Assembly (NCBI GenBank): GCA_039932715.1
Contig: JBDTPN010000005.1
Location: 1 to 64,000 of the forward strand
Source: ZC4RG30 sp039932715
GTDB taxonomy: Bacteria > Pseudomonadota > Gammaproteobacteria > Steroidobacterales > Steroidobacteraceae
Reading direction: 5' to 3'
DNA length: 64,000 bases
The notes below the pieces were generated by a model. That model was not told the origin of the DNA and searched no databases. It was given only the letters and a program-made list of their open reading frames with translations. Positions within the stretch are counted from its first letter, which is position 1, and every line of letters starts with the position of its first letter. Of the stretch, positions 45,720-54,536 are shown piece after piece. Position numbers and translations under genes: made by a program.

Positions 45720-46862
45720 ATGAGCTCTGCAAAGGACGATTCGCAGCACAGCCGGGCACGCCGGCAATTCCTGGAGCAAATGACACTGGCCGCCGGTGTC
45801 GCAGGCGCGGGTAGCCTGTTGGCACGCAACGCCATGAGCGCCCAGGCAGTGCCAACTGCCGCGCCCACGGCGGCCGAAACTGCAGCCGCGGCGGCTGCAG
45901 GTCCCAGCCTGGTGGCGGCACCCCCGCCCCTGCGCGATGTTGCAGGCAAAGTGGCCTTCATCACCGGCGGATCCAGTGGCATTGGCCTGGGCCAGGCGCG
46001 CGTATTCCATGAAGCGGGCATGAAGGTGGTCATCGGCTACATTCGCGACGACCAGATCGGCCCGGCACTGGAACAGTTCAAGACTGCTAAGGATCGCGTG
46101 CATGCCATCAAGGTCAATGTCATCGACCGCGTTGCAATGACTGCCGCTGCTGATGAGATCGAAGCGAAGTTCGGCAAGATCCACCTGGTGTCCAACAACG
46201 CCGGCATCGGCCCGCTGACGCCGCTGTCTGCAACCGAACCCAAGGATTTTGATCAGACCGTCGCGGTAAACCTGACCGGCGTCTACAACGGCGTGCACAT
46301 TTTCCTGCCGCGCATTCGCAAGCACGGCGAAGGCGGTCATATCGTCACCACTTCGTCGATGAGCGGCATACTGCCCACAGAAGGCGGTGGCGCGGGCGCC
46401 TACACCTGCACCAAGTTCGCCTCCGTGGGCATGATGGAAATACTGCGCTCCGAGCTGGATACCGCCAACGCCAATGTGGGCGTGTCGGTCTATTGCCCGG
46501 GCCTGGTCAATACCAATATATTCGAGCTGGCAAAAAACGTCAGCGCCGCCTTCACCGAGCCCGGTGCCAAGGCTGGTCCGGCGGACGCGCCGGTCAATGA
46601 AGCCTTCATCCGCCAGATAATCGGCAATGGCATGGATCCCATGGAGGCCGGACGCATTGTGCTGGCGGGCATCCGCAACAATGACATGTGGATACTCTCG
46701 CATCCGGAGTTTGGTCCCGGGCTCAAGGAACGGTCGGATGCGTTGCTGGGGTCACTGCCCCGGACCAAGGCGCCCTCCACGCGCCTGGCACAGGAAATCA
46801 CCACCATGCACAACTCGCTATATCTGCGCGAGCAGAAGAAGCAGGCACGGCGCCGCGGCTAA
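45720..46862 (+). CDS. Short-chain dehydrogenase/reductase with Tat signal peptide
   Basis: The 380-residue protein starts with a twin-arginine signal (R14-R15 in RARRQFLEQ, then a hydrophobic stretch ending near residue 42) and an Ala/Pro-rich linker to about residue 72. A classical SDR domain follows: GGSSGIG at 83-89, NNAG at 159-162, catalytic S213 region, Y228 and K232 (YTCTK). Export by Tat would let it fold with bound NAD(P) first. The start has GGGGGAAA upstream, 20 bases after dxs. Substrate unknown. Its stop codon overlaps the next gene on the other strand. Confidence 0.87.
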   Translation: MSSAKDDSQHSRARRQFLEQMTLAAGVAGAGSLLARNAMSAQAVPTAAPTAAETAAAAAAGPSLVAAPPPLRDVAGKVAFITGGSSGIGLGQARVFHEAGMKVVIGYIRDDQIGPALEQFKTAKDRVHAIKVNVIDRVAMTAAADEIEAKFGKIHLVSNNAGIGPLTPLSATEPKDFDQTVAVNLTGVYNGVHIFLPRIRKHGEGGHIVTTSSMSGILPTEGGGAGAYTCTKFASVGMMEILRSELDTANANVGVSVYCPGLVNTNIFELAKNVSAAFTEPGAKAGPADAPVNEAFIRQIIGNGMDPMEAGRIVLAGIRNNDMWILSHPEFGPGLKERSDALLGSLPRTKAPSTRLAQEITTMHNSLYLREQKKQARRRG

Positions 46863-47629
46863 GGGGCGAAATCCACGAAGGCCTGCGCACCACTGCCGCA
46901 GACGCAGGCCTCAACGTCGAACAGCTCACGCAGCAACTGCGGCCGGATCACTTCGGCCGGCGCACCCACGGCCAGTATCCGCCCTTCGCGCAACGCCCAG
47001 ATGCAAGTGGCGCGTCGCAACGCAATGTTGAGATCGTGTATGGACGCGATGACCAGCTTACCCTGCACCTGGGCCAGCTGCTGCAAGCGCCGCGCCGCGT
47101 CTTGTGCATGCCGCGGGTCCAGGCCCGTCAAGGGTTCATCGACGATCAGCATGGCGGGGTCCGCCACCAGCGCACGCGCCAGCATGGCACGGGCCAATTC
47201 CCCACCGGACAGCGTGGTCACGGGCTGATCGCGTTGGGCCGTGAGATCGCAGGCATCCACTGCGTTGTCTATGCGCGCGACGTCGGCCGCGGAAAAATCA
47301 CCGAATGCCGGCAGCATGGGCGTCAGGCCCAACCCCACCAGGCGATGCACGGGCAGCGGCCATTCGCAGCGTGGATTTTGCGGCAGGAATGCACGCACCC
47401 GCGCCAGTTCGCGCGGCGTGCAATCCGCAAGCTGGCGATGGTCGAGGCTGACGCTGCCCTGGTCGGGTTTGAGCAACCCGGCCAGCACCGACAACAGCGT
47501 CGACTTGCCCGCTCCATTGGGCCCGATGACGGCGACAAACTCACCCGCGCCGGCACTGACGCTGACGTCGTCCAGAATGGTCCGGCCCGCGCGCCGCACC
47601 CGGATTGATTGCGCCGCAATCCTGCTCAA
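46859..47629 (-). CDS. Iron-siderophore/cobalamin-type ABC transporter ATPase
   Basis: The 256-residue ATPase has Walker A GPNGAGKST near residue 33, signature LSGGELARAMLARAL and Walker B LIVDEPLTGLD, closest in pattern to BtuD/FecE/FhuC. A TTG start (TTGA overlapping the permease stop) is inferred; an in-frame GTG eleven codons in is the alternative. Part of a binding protein-permease-ATPase set. Confidence 0.85.
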   Translation of the reverse strand: MSRIAAQSIRVRRAGRTILDDVSVSAGAGEFVAVIGPNGAGKSTLLSVLAGLLKPDQGSVSLDHRQLADCTPRELARVRAFLPQNPRCEWPLPVHRLVGLGLTPMLPAFGDFSAADVARIDNAVDACDLTAQRDQPVTTLSGGELARAMLARALVADPAMLIVDEPLTGLDPRHAQDAARRLQQLAQVQGKLVIASIHDLNIALRRATCIWALREGRILAVGAPAEVIRPQLLRELFDVEACVCGSGAQAFVDFAP

Positions 47630-48624
47630 GGCGCCACCCGCTTGAGCCGCAATACCAGTGCAATGAAAAAGGGTGTGCCCACTAATCCTGTCAGAACTCC
47701 CAGGTTCAATTCCCGGTCCAGCGGCAGCAATCGGGTCAGTACATCGGCCAGCAGCAGCAGCAGCGCACCGCACATCGCAGAGGGCCACAGCACGCGTGCG
47801 GGTTGGTGGCCGGTCAGCGGCCGCACCAGATGCGGCGCCACCAAACCTATGAAGCCAATGGTGCCGCTGACTGCGGTGGCGGCACCGATGGCCAGCGCGG
47901 TGCCAACCAGCACGCGCCTGCGCAGTCGTGACAGGTCAACGCCGAGGCTGGCTGCCTGTTGCTCGCCGAGGCTCAGCGCATCCAGCGCGCGACCCGTGCC
48001 CAGCAATAAGGCGGCGCCAACGAGTATGAATGGCGCGGTCAGCCACACCTGGTCCCAGCCGCGATCGGCCAGCGATCCCAGCATCCAGTGCGTGATTTCA
48101 TAGGCGGCATACGGATTGGGCGCCATGTTGAGCACCAGCGCCGTGCCTGCCAGCATCAATCCCGACACCGCCGCGCCGGCCAGTATCAGCACCAATGTGC
48201 CGCCGCCGCTGCCCAATGACAATGTTAGGGTTGCGGCAGCCAAAGCGCCCAGTAATCCCAGCATGGGAACAGCCAGGGCGAACAGCATGCCGATGCCGGT
48301 GTACAGCGCAATGACGGCGCCCAGCGCGGCACCCGCCGACACACCCAGCAGGCCCGGATCAGCCAACGGATTGCGCGTGAGTCCCTGCAGCACTGCGCCA
48401 GAAAGACCCAGTGCTGCACCCACAAGGCAGGCCAGCACGGTGCGCGGCAATCTCAGTTCCACCAGTATCAGGCGCGTCAACTCTGCCGCGCGCGAATCAC
48501 CCTGCAACGCGCCAGTCAAATCACCGGGCGTCATGAAACCGGAACGACCGGTCAGCATCGAGAGCAAGGCCAGCAGCAACAAGCCGCCGGCCAGCCACAG
48601 GCTGACTGTGTACTTGCCCTTCAC
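47626..48624 (-). CDS. FecCD/BtuC-type ABC transporter permease
   Basis: The 332-residue protein has nine to ten hydrophobic helices and the family blocks RLPRTVLACLVGAALGLSGAV-type with GLTRNPLADPGLLGVSAGAALGA near residue 85, and GTIGFIGLVAPHLVRPLTGH near residue 260 (the ATPase-contact loop). It imports iron-siderophore, heme or vitamin B12. Overlaps the binding-protein gene by 4 bases. Confidence 0.92.
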   Translation of the reverse strand: MKGKYTVSLWLAGGLLLLALLSMLTGRSGFMTPGDLTGALQGDSRAAELTRLILVELRLPRTVLACLVGAALGLSGAVLQGLTRNPLADPGLLGVSAGAALGAVIALYTGIGMLFALAVPMLGLLGALAAATLTLSLGSGGGTLVLILAGAAVSGLMLAGTALVLNMAPNPYAAYEITHWMLGSLADRGWDQVWLTAPFILVGAALLLGTGRALDALSLGEQQAASLGVDLSRLRRRVLVGTALAIGAATAVSGTIGFIGLVAPHLVRPLTGHQPARVLWPSAMCGALLLLLADVLTRLLPLDRELNLGVLTGLVGTPFFIALVLRLKRVAP

Positions 48625-49439
48625 GGGCCACTCGCACTGCGCAGCGTGGTGGCCAATTCGCGCGCCAACTGCGATGCGCGTGGCACGCCGCAGCCGTACA
48701 CCGCTTCGGGATACGCGATCATGTGGGCACCCAGTTTTTCGCGCAGCACCGGGTGCGTTGCTACCGAGTTGCGCAGCGAGGGCTTGCCGCTGTAGGCCGC
48801 GCCGCGCATCACCACCTGCGGATCGGCCAGCAACACCTGCTCAAGATCAAAGGACCGCGCTCCATTGTCCAGCGCAGCCAGGTTCACCCCGCCTGCGGAC
48901 TCCAGGATGGTGTTAAACAGCGTATCGCGACCGGGTACATCCTCCGCGCTTCCGCCCCAGCCAATCACGCGTATGGGTTGCACCGGCCGTTCATGCGCCA
49001 ACTGCGCCAGATCCGCATCCATGTCGGCCAGCAACTCCCGCGCCTTGGATTGCGCGCCCAGCGCAGCGGCCACCTGCAGGGTAATGCGCCTGATTCCCTC
49101 CCAGTCCGCGGCCGAATCCACTTCAAGGACGGGGATGCCCACTTGCTGTAACAGCGCGCGGGTACTGGCGGTAGTGTATTTACCTGCCAGCACCAGATCC
49201 GGACGCGCGGCCAGCACTTCTTCCGGGCTGCCATGGTTGACCGGCAGTTGCTGCGCCAGCTTCAGCAGCGCCGGGTCACCCTCGGTGCGCGACAGCCAGG
49301 TAATGGAAACGATGCGTTGCGGAGGCAGCAGCACCATCAACAACTGATCCGTGCACAGGTTGAGCGACAGCACGCGCTGTGGTGCGGCCGTGGCAACGCT
49401 GGTTATCAGGCAGAGCAGGGACAACAGGGGGACTTTCAC
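48621..49439 (-). CDS. Periplasmic metal-chelate/cobalamin-binding protein (BtuF/FecB-type)
   Basis: The 272-residue precursor has a signal peptide (about residues 1-18) and a type III binding-protein fold: N-terminal RVLSLNLCTDQLL, the EEVLAARPDLVLAG block and a C-terminal lobe. Two glutamates that usually contact the permease could be E73 and E186, approximate positions. No cobalamin riboswitch fits upstream, as the kinase gene ends 19 bases away. Substrate among B12, siderophore and heme is not resolved. Confidence 0.85.
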   Translation of the reverse strand: MKVPLLSLLCLITSVATAAPQRVLSLNLCTDQLLMVLLPPQRIVSITWLSRTEGDPALLKLAQQLPVNHGSPEEVLAARPDLVLAGKYTTASTRALLQQVGIPVLEVDSAADWEGIRRITLQVAAALGAQSKARELLADMDADLAQLAHERPVQPIRVIGWGGSAEDVPGRDTLFNTILESAGGVNLAALDNGARSFDLEQVLLADPQVVMRGAAYSGKPSLRNSVATHPVLREKLGAHMIAYPEAVYGCGVPRASQLARELATTLRSASGP

Positions 49440-49458
49440 AGGTCCCGATCATCCCCGA

Positions 49459-50772
49459 TCAGGTGCGCGCTGTCGCCTGCTCCGATTTCTGCAGGCGCTC
49501 GATCAGCGACCGCAGGAACACACGGTTGAAGCGCAGCTGGCAGGTGGGGGACACCTGCTCCAGCAATGTCGCACCCACCTTGAGCAAGGTGACATTGCCT
49601 TCGGCACGTACCGAGGCTGAACGGCGCGAGCCGGGAACATAACTGGACTCACCAAAGCAATCGCCGGTTTCAAGGCGACCTATGAAGCGGCCATGCCGCT
49701 CCACAGTGCAGGAGCCGGAGACCACCACGAATAATCGATCCTCCATATCACCCTCGCGGATGATTTCATCCAGGGGACCATGGTCCTGCCAGGTGCTGGC
49801 CTGCAGCACCTCCCAGATTTCCGCCTGCGAGAAGTCATGGAAGAATTTCAATTGCCGCAGCAGCGCGAACTGTTCCGACTTCTCGATCTGCGTGGTCTTG
49901 GCGCGCAACTTCTGGTGCACACGGGTCAGCGCGGCGGCGAAGTCGAGGCCACTGCGATAGCGCTTTTCAGGGTCTTTCTGCAGGGCCATCGCCACCACAT
50001 CCTCCAGCTCCTCGGGGATGTCCTTGCGCAGCGTGTGGATGGGCGCAGGCGTGGCGTACACGATCTGGTGCATCAGCTTGGCAAGGTTGCCGCCGCGAAA
50101 CGGCCGCGTGCCGGTCAGCAGCTCGTACATCACCGCGCCCAGGGAATAGAGGTCAGAGCGGTTGCTCAGTTCCTGGCTTTGCACCTGCTCTGGCGACATG
50201 TAGCTGGGACTGCCGGCGATTCCCTCGATGCGCGACAGCTCGGAATCCGCCACCAGCGCAATGCCAAAGTCGATGATGCGCACGTCGCCGTCCTGTGTGT
50301 ACAGGATATTGGAAGGCTTGATGTCGCGATGGATGACGCCACGCGAATGCGCGTAGTGCAGTGCCCGGGCGCATTTGTAGATGATCTCGACCACCAGGTC
50401 GACGCGCAGCAGGTCGCCGGGCTTGCAGAAAGCCTGCAGCGTGCGCGCGCCATGCACGTATTCGGTGACCACGTAGCAGTGACCACCCTCTTCGCCCGCG
50501 TCGTAGATTGGCATCAGCTGCGGATGCTGCAGCAGGCCCACCATGTGCGCCTCGGAGAGGAACATCTTGCGCGCCACGTGTGCCTTTTGCGGCTCACCGG
50601 CATCGGCACTGTGATAGACCTTGATGGCCACGTCACGTCCGTAATACGGATCGTGCGAGAGATACACATTGCCGGTGCTGCCGCGACCGACTTCGCGCAC
50701 GATCACGTACTTGCCGATGCGCTCCGGCGTCGATTTTGCGGCGCGTCTGTCTTCTGCGGAGCTGGCTGACAT
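49459..50772 (-). CDS. Ser/Thr protein kinase with C-terminal cyclic-nucleotide-binding domain
   Basis: The 437-residue protein starts with a complete eukaryotic-type kinase: glycine loop GRGSTGNVY (29-37), K51 in VAIKVY, HRDIKPSN at 148, DFG at 168-170 and the SPSYMSPEQ segment. A short helical linker leads to a cNMP-binding (CRP/PKA-R-like) domain at about 305-420, with the phosphate-binding cassette FGESSYVPGSRRSASV. No membrane segment. I infer allosteric gating of the kinase by a cyclic nucleotide or other ligand. It is upstream of, and codirectional with, the metal-chelate importer. A GTG two codons upstream is an alternative start. Confidence 0.88.
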   Translation of the reverse strand: MSASSAEDRRAAKSTPERIGKYVIVREVGRGSTGNVYLSHDPYYGRDVAIKVYHSADAGEPQKAHVARKMFLSEAHMVGLLQHPQLMPIYDAGEEGGHCYVVTEYVHGARTLQAFCKPGDLLRVDLVVEIIYKCARALHYAHSRGVIHRDIKPSNILYTQDGDVRIIDFGIALVADSELSRIEGIAGSPSYMSPEQVQSQELSNRSDLYSLGAVMYELLTGTRPFRGGNLAKLMHQIVYATPAPIHTLRKDIPEELEDVVAMALQKDPEKRYRSGLDFAAALTRVHQKLRAKTTQIEKSEQFALLRQLKFFHDFSQAEIWEVLQASTWQDHGPLDEIIREGDMEDRLFVVVSGSCTVERHGRFIGRLETGDCFGESSYVPGSRRSASVRAEGNVTLLKVGATLLEQVSPTCQLRFNRVFLRSLIERLQKSEQATART

Positions 50773-50849
50773 GAACACGAATTACCGGGGAAATGTGTCA
50801 GCTCAGAATAGGCTCCGGGGTGGTGCGGCTACTGTGATGCGGCTCTTGT

Positions 50850-51842
50850 TCAGGTCACGAAGTGCTCAAAAGCATGCACCGGAAACGTCACCGCAAGGCC
50901 CTGGTCGCGCACGCGCAGGCCTGGCTGCGCCTCCATGACGCCGATGCAAGTAACCGGGCATTTGACATTAATCAGGGCGTGCGCAAGTTCGGCGAGGCGA
51001 TTGGCGGGCACCGTGAAACAAAGCTCGTAGTCATCGCCACCGGTCAGCACGGCGCGCATTGCTGCCTCACGTCCCAGCGTGGCCTCCAATGCCGGCGATA
51101 CCAATGCCTTCTGCGCCTCGATGGCGACACCACAACCACTGGCCACCGCAATCTTGTGTGCGTCTCCTGCCAGTCCGTCGGATATATCAATGCAGGCACT
51201 TGCCAATCCGCGCAGCGCTACGCCAAGCGCAACGCGCGGCTCGGGAAACAGGAAGCGCTGGCGCAGTCGTGTTGCAGATGCGTCTGCGTCCGACGCATCC
51301 GGTGATACGCGCGCGCTGCCCATTTCCAGTTGTAATCCGGCTGCCGCTTCGCCCGGCCAGCCACTGACGAACAACAAGTCGCCGGGCTGCGCGCCACTGC
51401 GCAGCAGGGCCGCGCCGGGTGGCACATGACCTAGCACCTGCACGGAGATGGACAGCGGACCTGCAGTGGTGTCGCCACCCACCAGCGCCACGTCATGCTC
51501 GCGCGCAAGATCCATCATGCCGCTGGCGAACTCGCCGAGAAATTTTTCGTCGACGGCGGGCAGCGTCAACGCCAGCAGGTACCAGGCAGGCGTGGCGCCC
51601 ATTGCTGCAAGATCACTGAGGTTCACAGCCAGGGCGCGATGCCCGATGGAGCGCGGTGCGCTGCCGTGCGGAAAATGCCGCCCTTCCACCAGCGTATCCA
51701 GCGCGGCCACCAGTTGTTGCCCCGGTCGCGGCTCAAGCAAAGCCGCATCATCACCGATTCCCAGCACGATGCCGCGGCGTCGGTCAGGCGATTGCGCGCT
51801 ACGGAAGTAGCGATCGATCAGGTCAAATTCACCCAGCGCCAC
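50850..51842 (-). CDS. thiL: Thiamine-monophosphate kinase
   Basis: ThiL phosphorylates thiamine monophosphate to the active diphosphate. The 330-residue AIR-synthase-family protein starts GEFDLIDRYF, with GIGDDAALL near residue 30, VNLSDLAAMGA near 72 and GGDTTAGPL near 120. A GTG start 3 bases after nusB is used. Last gene of the nrdR-rib-nusB-thiL run, as in many gammaproteobacteria. Confidence 0.95.
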   Translation of the reverse strand: MALGEFDLIDRYFRSAQSPDRRRGIVLGIGDDAALLEPRPGQQLVAALDTLVEGRHFPHGSAPRSIGHRALAVNLSDLAAMGATPAWYLLALTLPAVDEKFLGEFASGMMDLAREHDVALVGGDTTAGPLSISVQVLGHVPPGAALLRSGAQPGDLLFVSGWPGEAAAGLQLEMGSARVSPDASDADASATRLRQRFLFPEPRVALGVALRGLASACIDISDGLAGDAHKIAVASGCGVAIEAQKALVSPALEATLGREAAMRAVLTGGDDYELCFTVPANRLAELAHALINVKCPVTCIGVMEAQPGLRVRDQGLAVTFPVHAFEHFVT

Positions 51843-51845
51843 GGA

Positions 51846-52289
51846 TCAATGCTGGTCGGGCCGCAACTCGCGCGCTGCCCGGTCCATCACCGCGTTGACG
51901 AACTTGTGGCCATCGGTGGCGCCGAAGCGGCGCGCCAGGCCTACCGCTTCGCTGATCACCACGCGGAACGGCACTTCCGGATGCGCGCGCAGTTCCTGCA
52001 TGCCTATCCACAGCACGGCGTGCTCTATGGGATCCAGTTGATCCGCGGGCCGATCGCACCATCCGGTCAGCTGTACATCCAGTGCCGCGCTGTCCTGGGT
52101 AATGGACTGCACCAGGGAGATAAAGAATTCGCGATCGGTGCGCGGCGATTCTTCGGCTTCCTCGAAGTCGCGCACCAGGTCTTGCCACTCGCAGGGATTG
52201 AGTTGCCAGCGGTACAGGCCCTGCAATGCCAGCTTGCGCGCCAGCGCGCGGCCCGGATTGCCGCCACTTCGCCGCGCGGCAGCATTCAT
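51846..52289 (-). CDS. nusB: Transcription antitermination factor NusB
   Basis: NusB with S10 binds boxA and supports rRNA antitermination. The 147-residue all-helical protein has an arginine-rich N-terminus (RRSGGNPGRALARKLALQG) and the VVISEAVGLARRFG helix. It overlaps ribE by 4 bases. Confidence 0.95.
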   Translation of the reverse strand: MNAAARRSGGNPGRALARKLALQGLYRWQLNPCEWQDLVRDFEEAEESPRTDREFFISLVQSITQDSAALDVQLTGWCDRPADQLDPIEHAVLWIGMQELRAHPEVPFRVVISEAVGLARRFGATDGHKFVNAVMDRAARELRPDQH

Positions 52290-52768
52290 GGTGCGCCGAT
52301 CTCTTCCAGCAACAGCACCATTTCCAGCGCCGATTCCAGCGCTTCCCCGCCCTTGTCCATGCGTTCGGGATGCGCACGTTCAATTGCCTGCTCGAGGTCT
52401 TCGGTGGTCAGCACTCCAAAGATCACTGGAATGCCCGTGTCACGCGCCGCGTCGGCGATGCCGCGCGCGGCTTCGCCGGCAACGAAATCGAAGTGCGCTG
52501 TCTCACCGCGGATCACGCAGCCCAGCGCGACAATGGCGTCAAAGCGTCCCGTTGCCGCCAGCTTGCGCGCTGCGAATGGCAATTCGAATGCGCCAGGTGT
52601 GCGCACCACCGTCAGTGATTCTGGATTGCCGTCATTGCGCACCCAGGCTGCGATCGCGCCGGTGACCATGGAATCGACGATGTCGGCATTGAACCGCGCG
52701 GCGACCACGGCCACTTGCCGACCGCGCGCGCTGATGCCGGCCCGGGTAGTGAAGCGATGCGTGGACAT
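52286..52768 (-). CDS. ribE: 6,7-dimethyl-8-ribityllumazine synthase
   Basis: RibE (also RibH) condenses ArP with dihydroxybutanone phosphate to lumazine. The 160-residue subunit has substrate-site motifs AARFNADIV, TPGAFELPFAARKLA, VIRGETAHFDFV and GVLTTEDLEQA. Its start codon shares a base with the ribBA stop. Confidence 0.97.
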   Translation of the reverse strand: MSTHRFTTRAGISARGRQVAVVAARFNADIVDSMVTGAIAAWVRNDGNPESLTVVRTPGAFELPFAARKLAATGRFDAIVALGCVIRGETAHFDFVAGEAARGIADAARDTGIPVIFGVLTTEDLEQAIERAHPERMDKGGEALESALEMVLLLEEIGAP

Positions 52769-53928
52769 CAGCTTTCGGTGCCGATATCGCTGCCGACGTA
52801 TTCCGCGACTTCCAGGTCGAAGGCGGCAATGCCCTGCAGCTGTTTGGGCGCCGAGAGCACGCGCATGCGACGCACGCCCAGGTCCTTGAGTATCTGCGCG
52901 CCGATGCCATAGGTGCGCAGCACCGAGTGTGCGGTGGCGGTCGGTTCCTGCCTGTCGAGTCCCTGGATGGCATCTGCCAGCGCACGCGGCGATTCATGCT
53001 CACGCAGAATCACCAGCACGCCGCATTCGCTGGCGGCAATCCGCTCCATTGCGTCGCGCAGTGTCCAGGCACGTATTTCGCCGCGCACGCCGATGAGGTC
53101 GCGCAAGGTATCGGCCACATGCACGCGCACCAGCGGCAGGGCGGCACCGGCCTGCGGGGGCCCGGCCAGCGAACCGCGCACCAGTGCCAGGTGCAGATCG
53201 CGATGCACATGGTCTTCATAGCAGTGCAGGCGGAACTCACCAAACTCAGTTTGTACGGCGCGATCGGAAATCCGCTCCACCGTGCGCTCGGTACGCAGAC
53301 GGTAGCGGATGAGGTCGCGGATGGTGCCCATGCGCAGCCCGTGCAGCCGGGCAAATGCCTCGAGCTGCGGACGGCGCGCCATGGTTCCATCGTCGTTCAT
53401 GATCTCGACAATGACGGCGGCCGGCTCGAATCCCGCCAGCCGCGACAGGTCGCAACCCGCTTCAGTGTGGCCGGCGCGGGTGAGCACGCCACCGGGCTGC
53501 GCCATCACGGGAAAAATGTGGCCGGGCTGGCGCAGGTTTTCCGGACGCGCATCGGGCGCCACCGCGGTGCGCACCGTGTGCGCGCGATCATAGGCGGAGA
53601 TGCCGGTGGTGATGCCCTCGGCCGCCTCGATGGACACCGTGAAATTCGTGCGTCGTTCGCGATCCGTGTCGCTGACCATCAGGGGCAGGCGCAACTGCGT
53701 GCAACGCTCGCGGGTCAGGGTCAGGCAGATCAGGCCACGACCGAAGCGGGCCATGAAGTTGATGTCCTCGGGTCGCACGCACTGCGCGGCCATCAGCAGG
53801 TCGCCTTCGTTCTCGCGATCCTCGTCATCGACAATCACCACCATCCGGCCAGCAGCCAGATCGGTGAGTATGTCTTCGATCCGGTCGAAAGCCGGCGTGG
53901 ACTCTACGAGGCGGGGCCCGGTGCTCAT
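52768..53928 (-). CDS. ribBA: 3,4-dihydroxy-2-butanone-4-phosphate synthase with degenerate GTP cyclohydrolase II domain
   Basis: The N-terminal RibB domain (residues 1-205) is intact, with DDEDRENEGD and HTEAGCDLSRLAG. The C-terminal RibA-like domain (about 210-386) keeps RTYGIGAQILKDLGV but lacks the zinc-binding cysteines: the usual SECLTGD...RCDCG segment reads VADTLRDLIGVRGE. It should make only dihydroxybutanone phosphate (RibBX type), so a separate ribA is expected elsewhere. Overlaps ribC by 4 bases. Confidence 0.93.
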   Translation of the reverse strand: MSTGPRLVESTPAFDRIEDILTDLAAGRMVVIVDDEDRENEGDLLMAAQCVRPEDINFMARFGRGLICLTLTRERCTQLRLPLMVSDTDRERRTNFTVSIEAAEGITTGISAYDRAHTVRTAVAPDARPENLRQPGHIFPVMAQPGGVLTRAGHTEAGCDLSRLAGFEPAAVIVEIMNDDGTMARRPQLEAFARLHGLRMGTIRDLIRYRLRTERTVERISDRAVQTEFGEFRLHCYEDHVHRDLHLALVRGSLAGPPQAGAALPLVRVHVADTLRDLIGVRGEIRAWTLRDAMERIAASECGVLVILREHESPRALADAIQGLDRQEPTATAHSVLRTYGIGAQILKDLGVRRMRVLSAPKQLQGIAAFDLEVAEYVGSDIGTES

Positions 53929-54536
53929 GGGCGCGAGTGTACCAGTCCGCGCTGCACGTACCGGGCCAGCGTGTCCACCTCCAGGTTGAGGTCCCGCCCC
54001 GGGGCCAGATCTGCGAAGGTGGTCACCGCGGTGGTATGCGGAATCAGGTTTACCGTGAAGCGATTATCTTCCACTGCGTTGACAGTGAGGCTCACGCCAT
54101 CCAGTGCCACCGAGCCCTTGGCGGCGATGTAGCGTGACAGTTGCGCCGGCACTTCCACCCGCACGCGCCGCGAGTTGCCTTCCGGCTCGACGCTGACCAC
54201 GCGCGCGCGTCCGTCCACATGCCCCGACATGATGTGGCCGCCCAGCGGGTCGCCCGCGCGCAGCGCCGGTTCCAGGTTGACCGCTGCGCCCACTGGCAAC
54301 GTTCCCAACGTTGTCACGCGCAAGGTTTCCTGCGAAACATCGGCCTCGAATACGCCGTTGCCAAACGCGACCACCGTGAGACAGACGCCATTGACCGCAA
54401 TGCTTTCGCCAATGGCGAAGCGGCTGGCATCGATGCGCGCCGCAAGTGAAGTCGCGCCGACCGCGATGCGCAGGTCGCCCGCGCGCATTTCGAGCCGCGC
54501 CACTTTCCCCACCGCAAGGATGATTCCCGTAAACAT
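53925..54536 (-). CDS. ribC: Riboflavin synthase (alpha subunit)
   Basis: Riboflavin synthase dismutates two lumazines to riboflavin. The 203-residue protein starts MFTGII and has two lumazine-binding repeats, marked by NGVCLTV (about residue 50) and DGVSLTVN (about 148), plus GGHIMSGHVDG between them. It directly abuts ribD. Confidence 0.97.
   Translation of the reverse strand: MFTGIILAVGKVARLEMRAGDLRIAVGATSLAARIDASRFAIGESIAVNGVCLTVVAFGNGVFEADVSQETLRVTTLGTLPVGAAVNLEPALRAGDPLGGHIMSGHVDGRARVVSVEPEGNSRRVRVEVPAQLSRYIAAKGSVALDGVSLTVNAVEDNRFTVNLIPHTTAVTTFADLAPGRDLNLEVDTLARYVQRGLVHSRP

Noticed and set aside
49440..49458. Cobalamin riboswitch in front of the BtuF-like gene
   Set aside because: Only 19 bases separate it from the kinase gene; this also means B12 as substrate is not supported by regulation.
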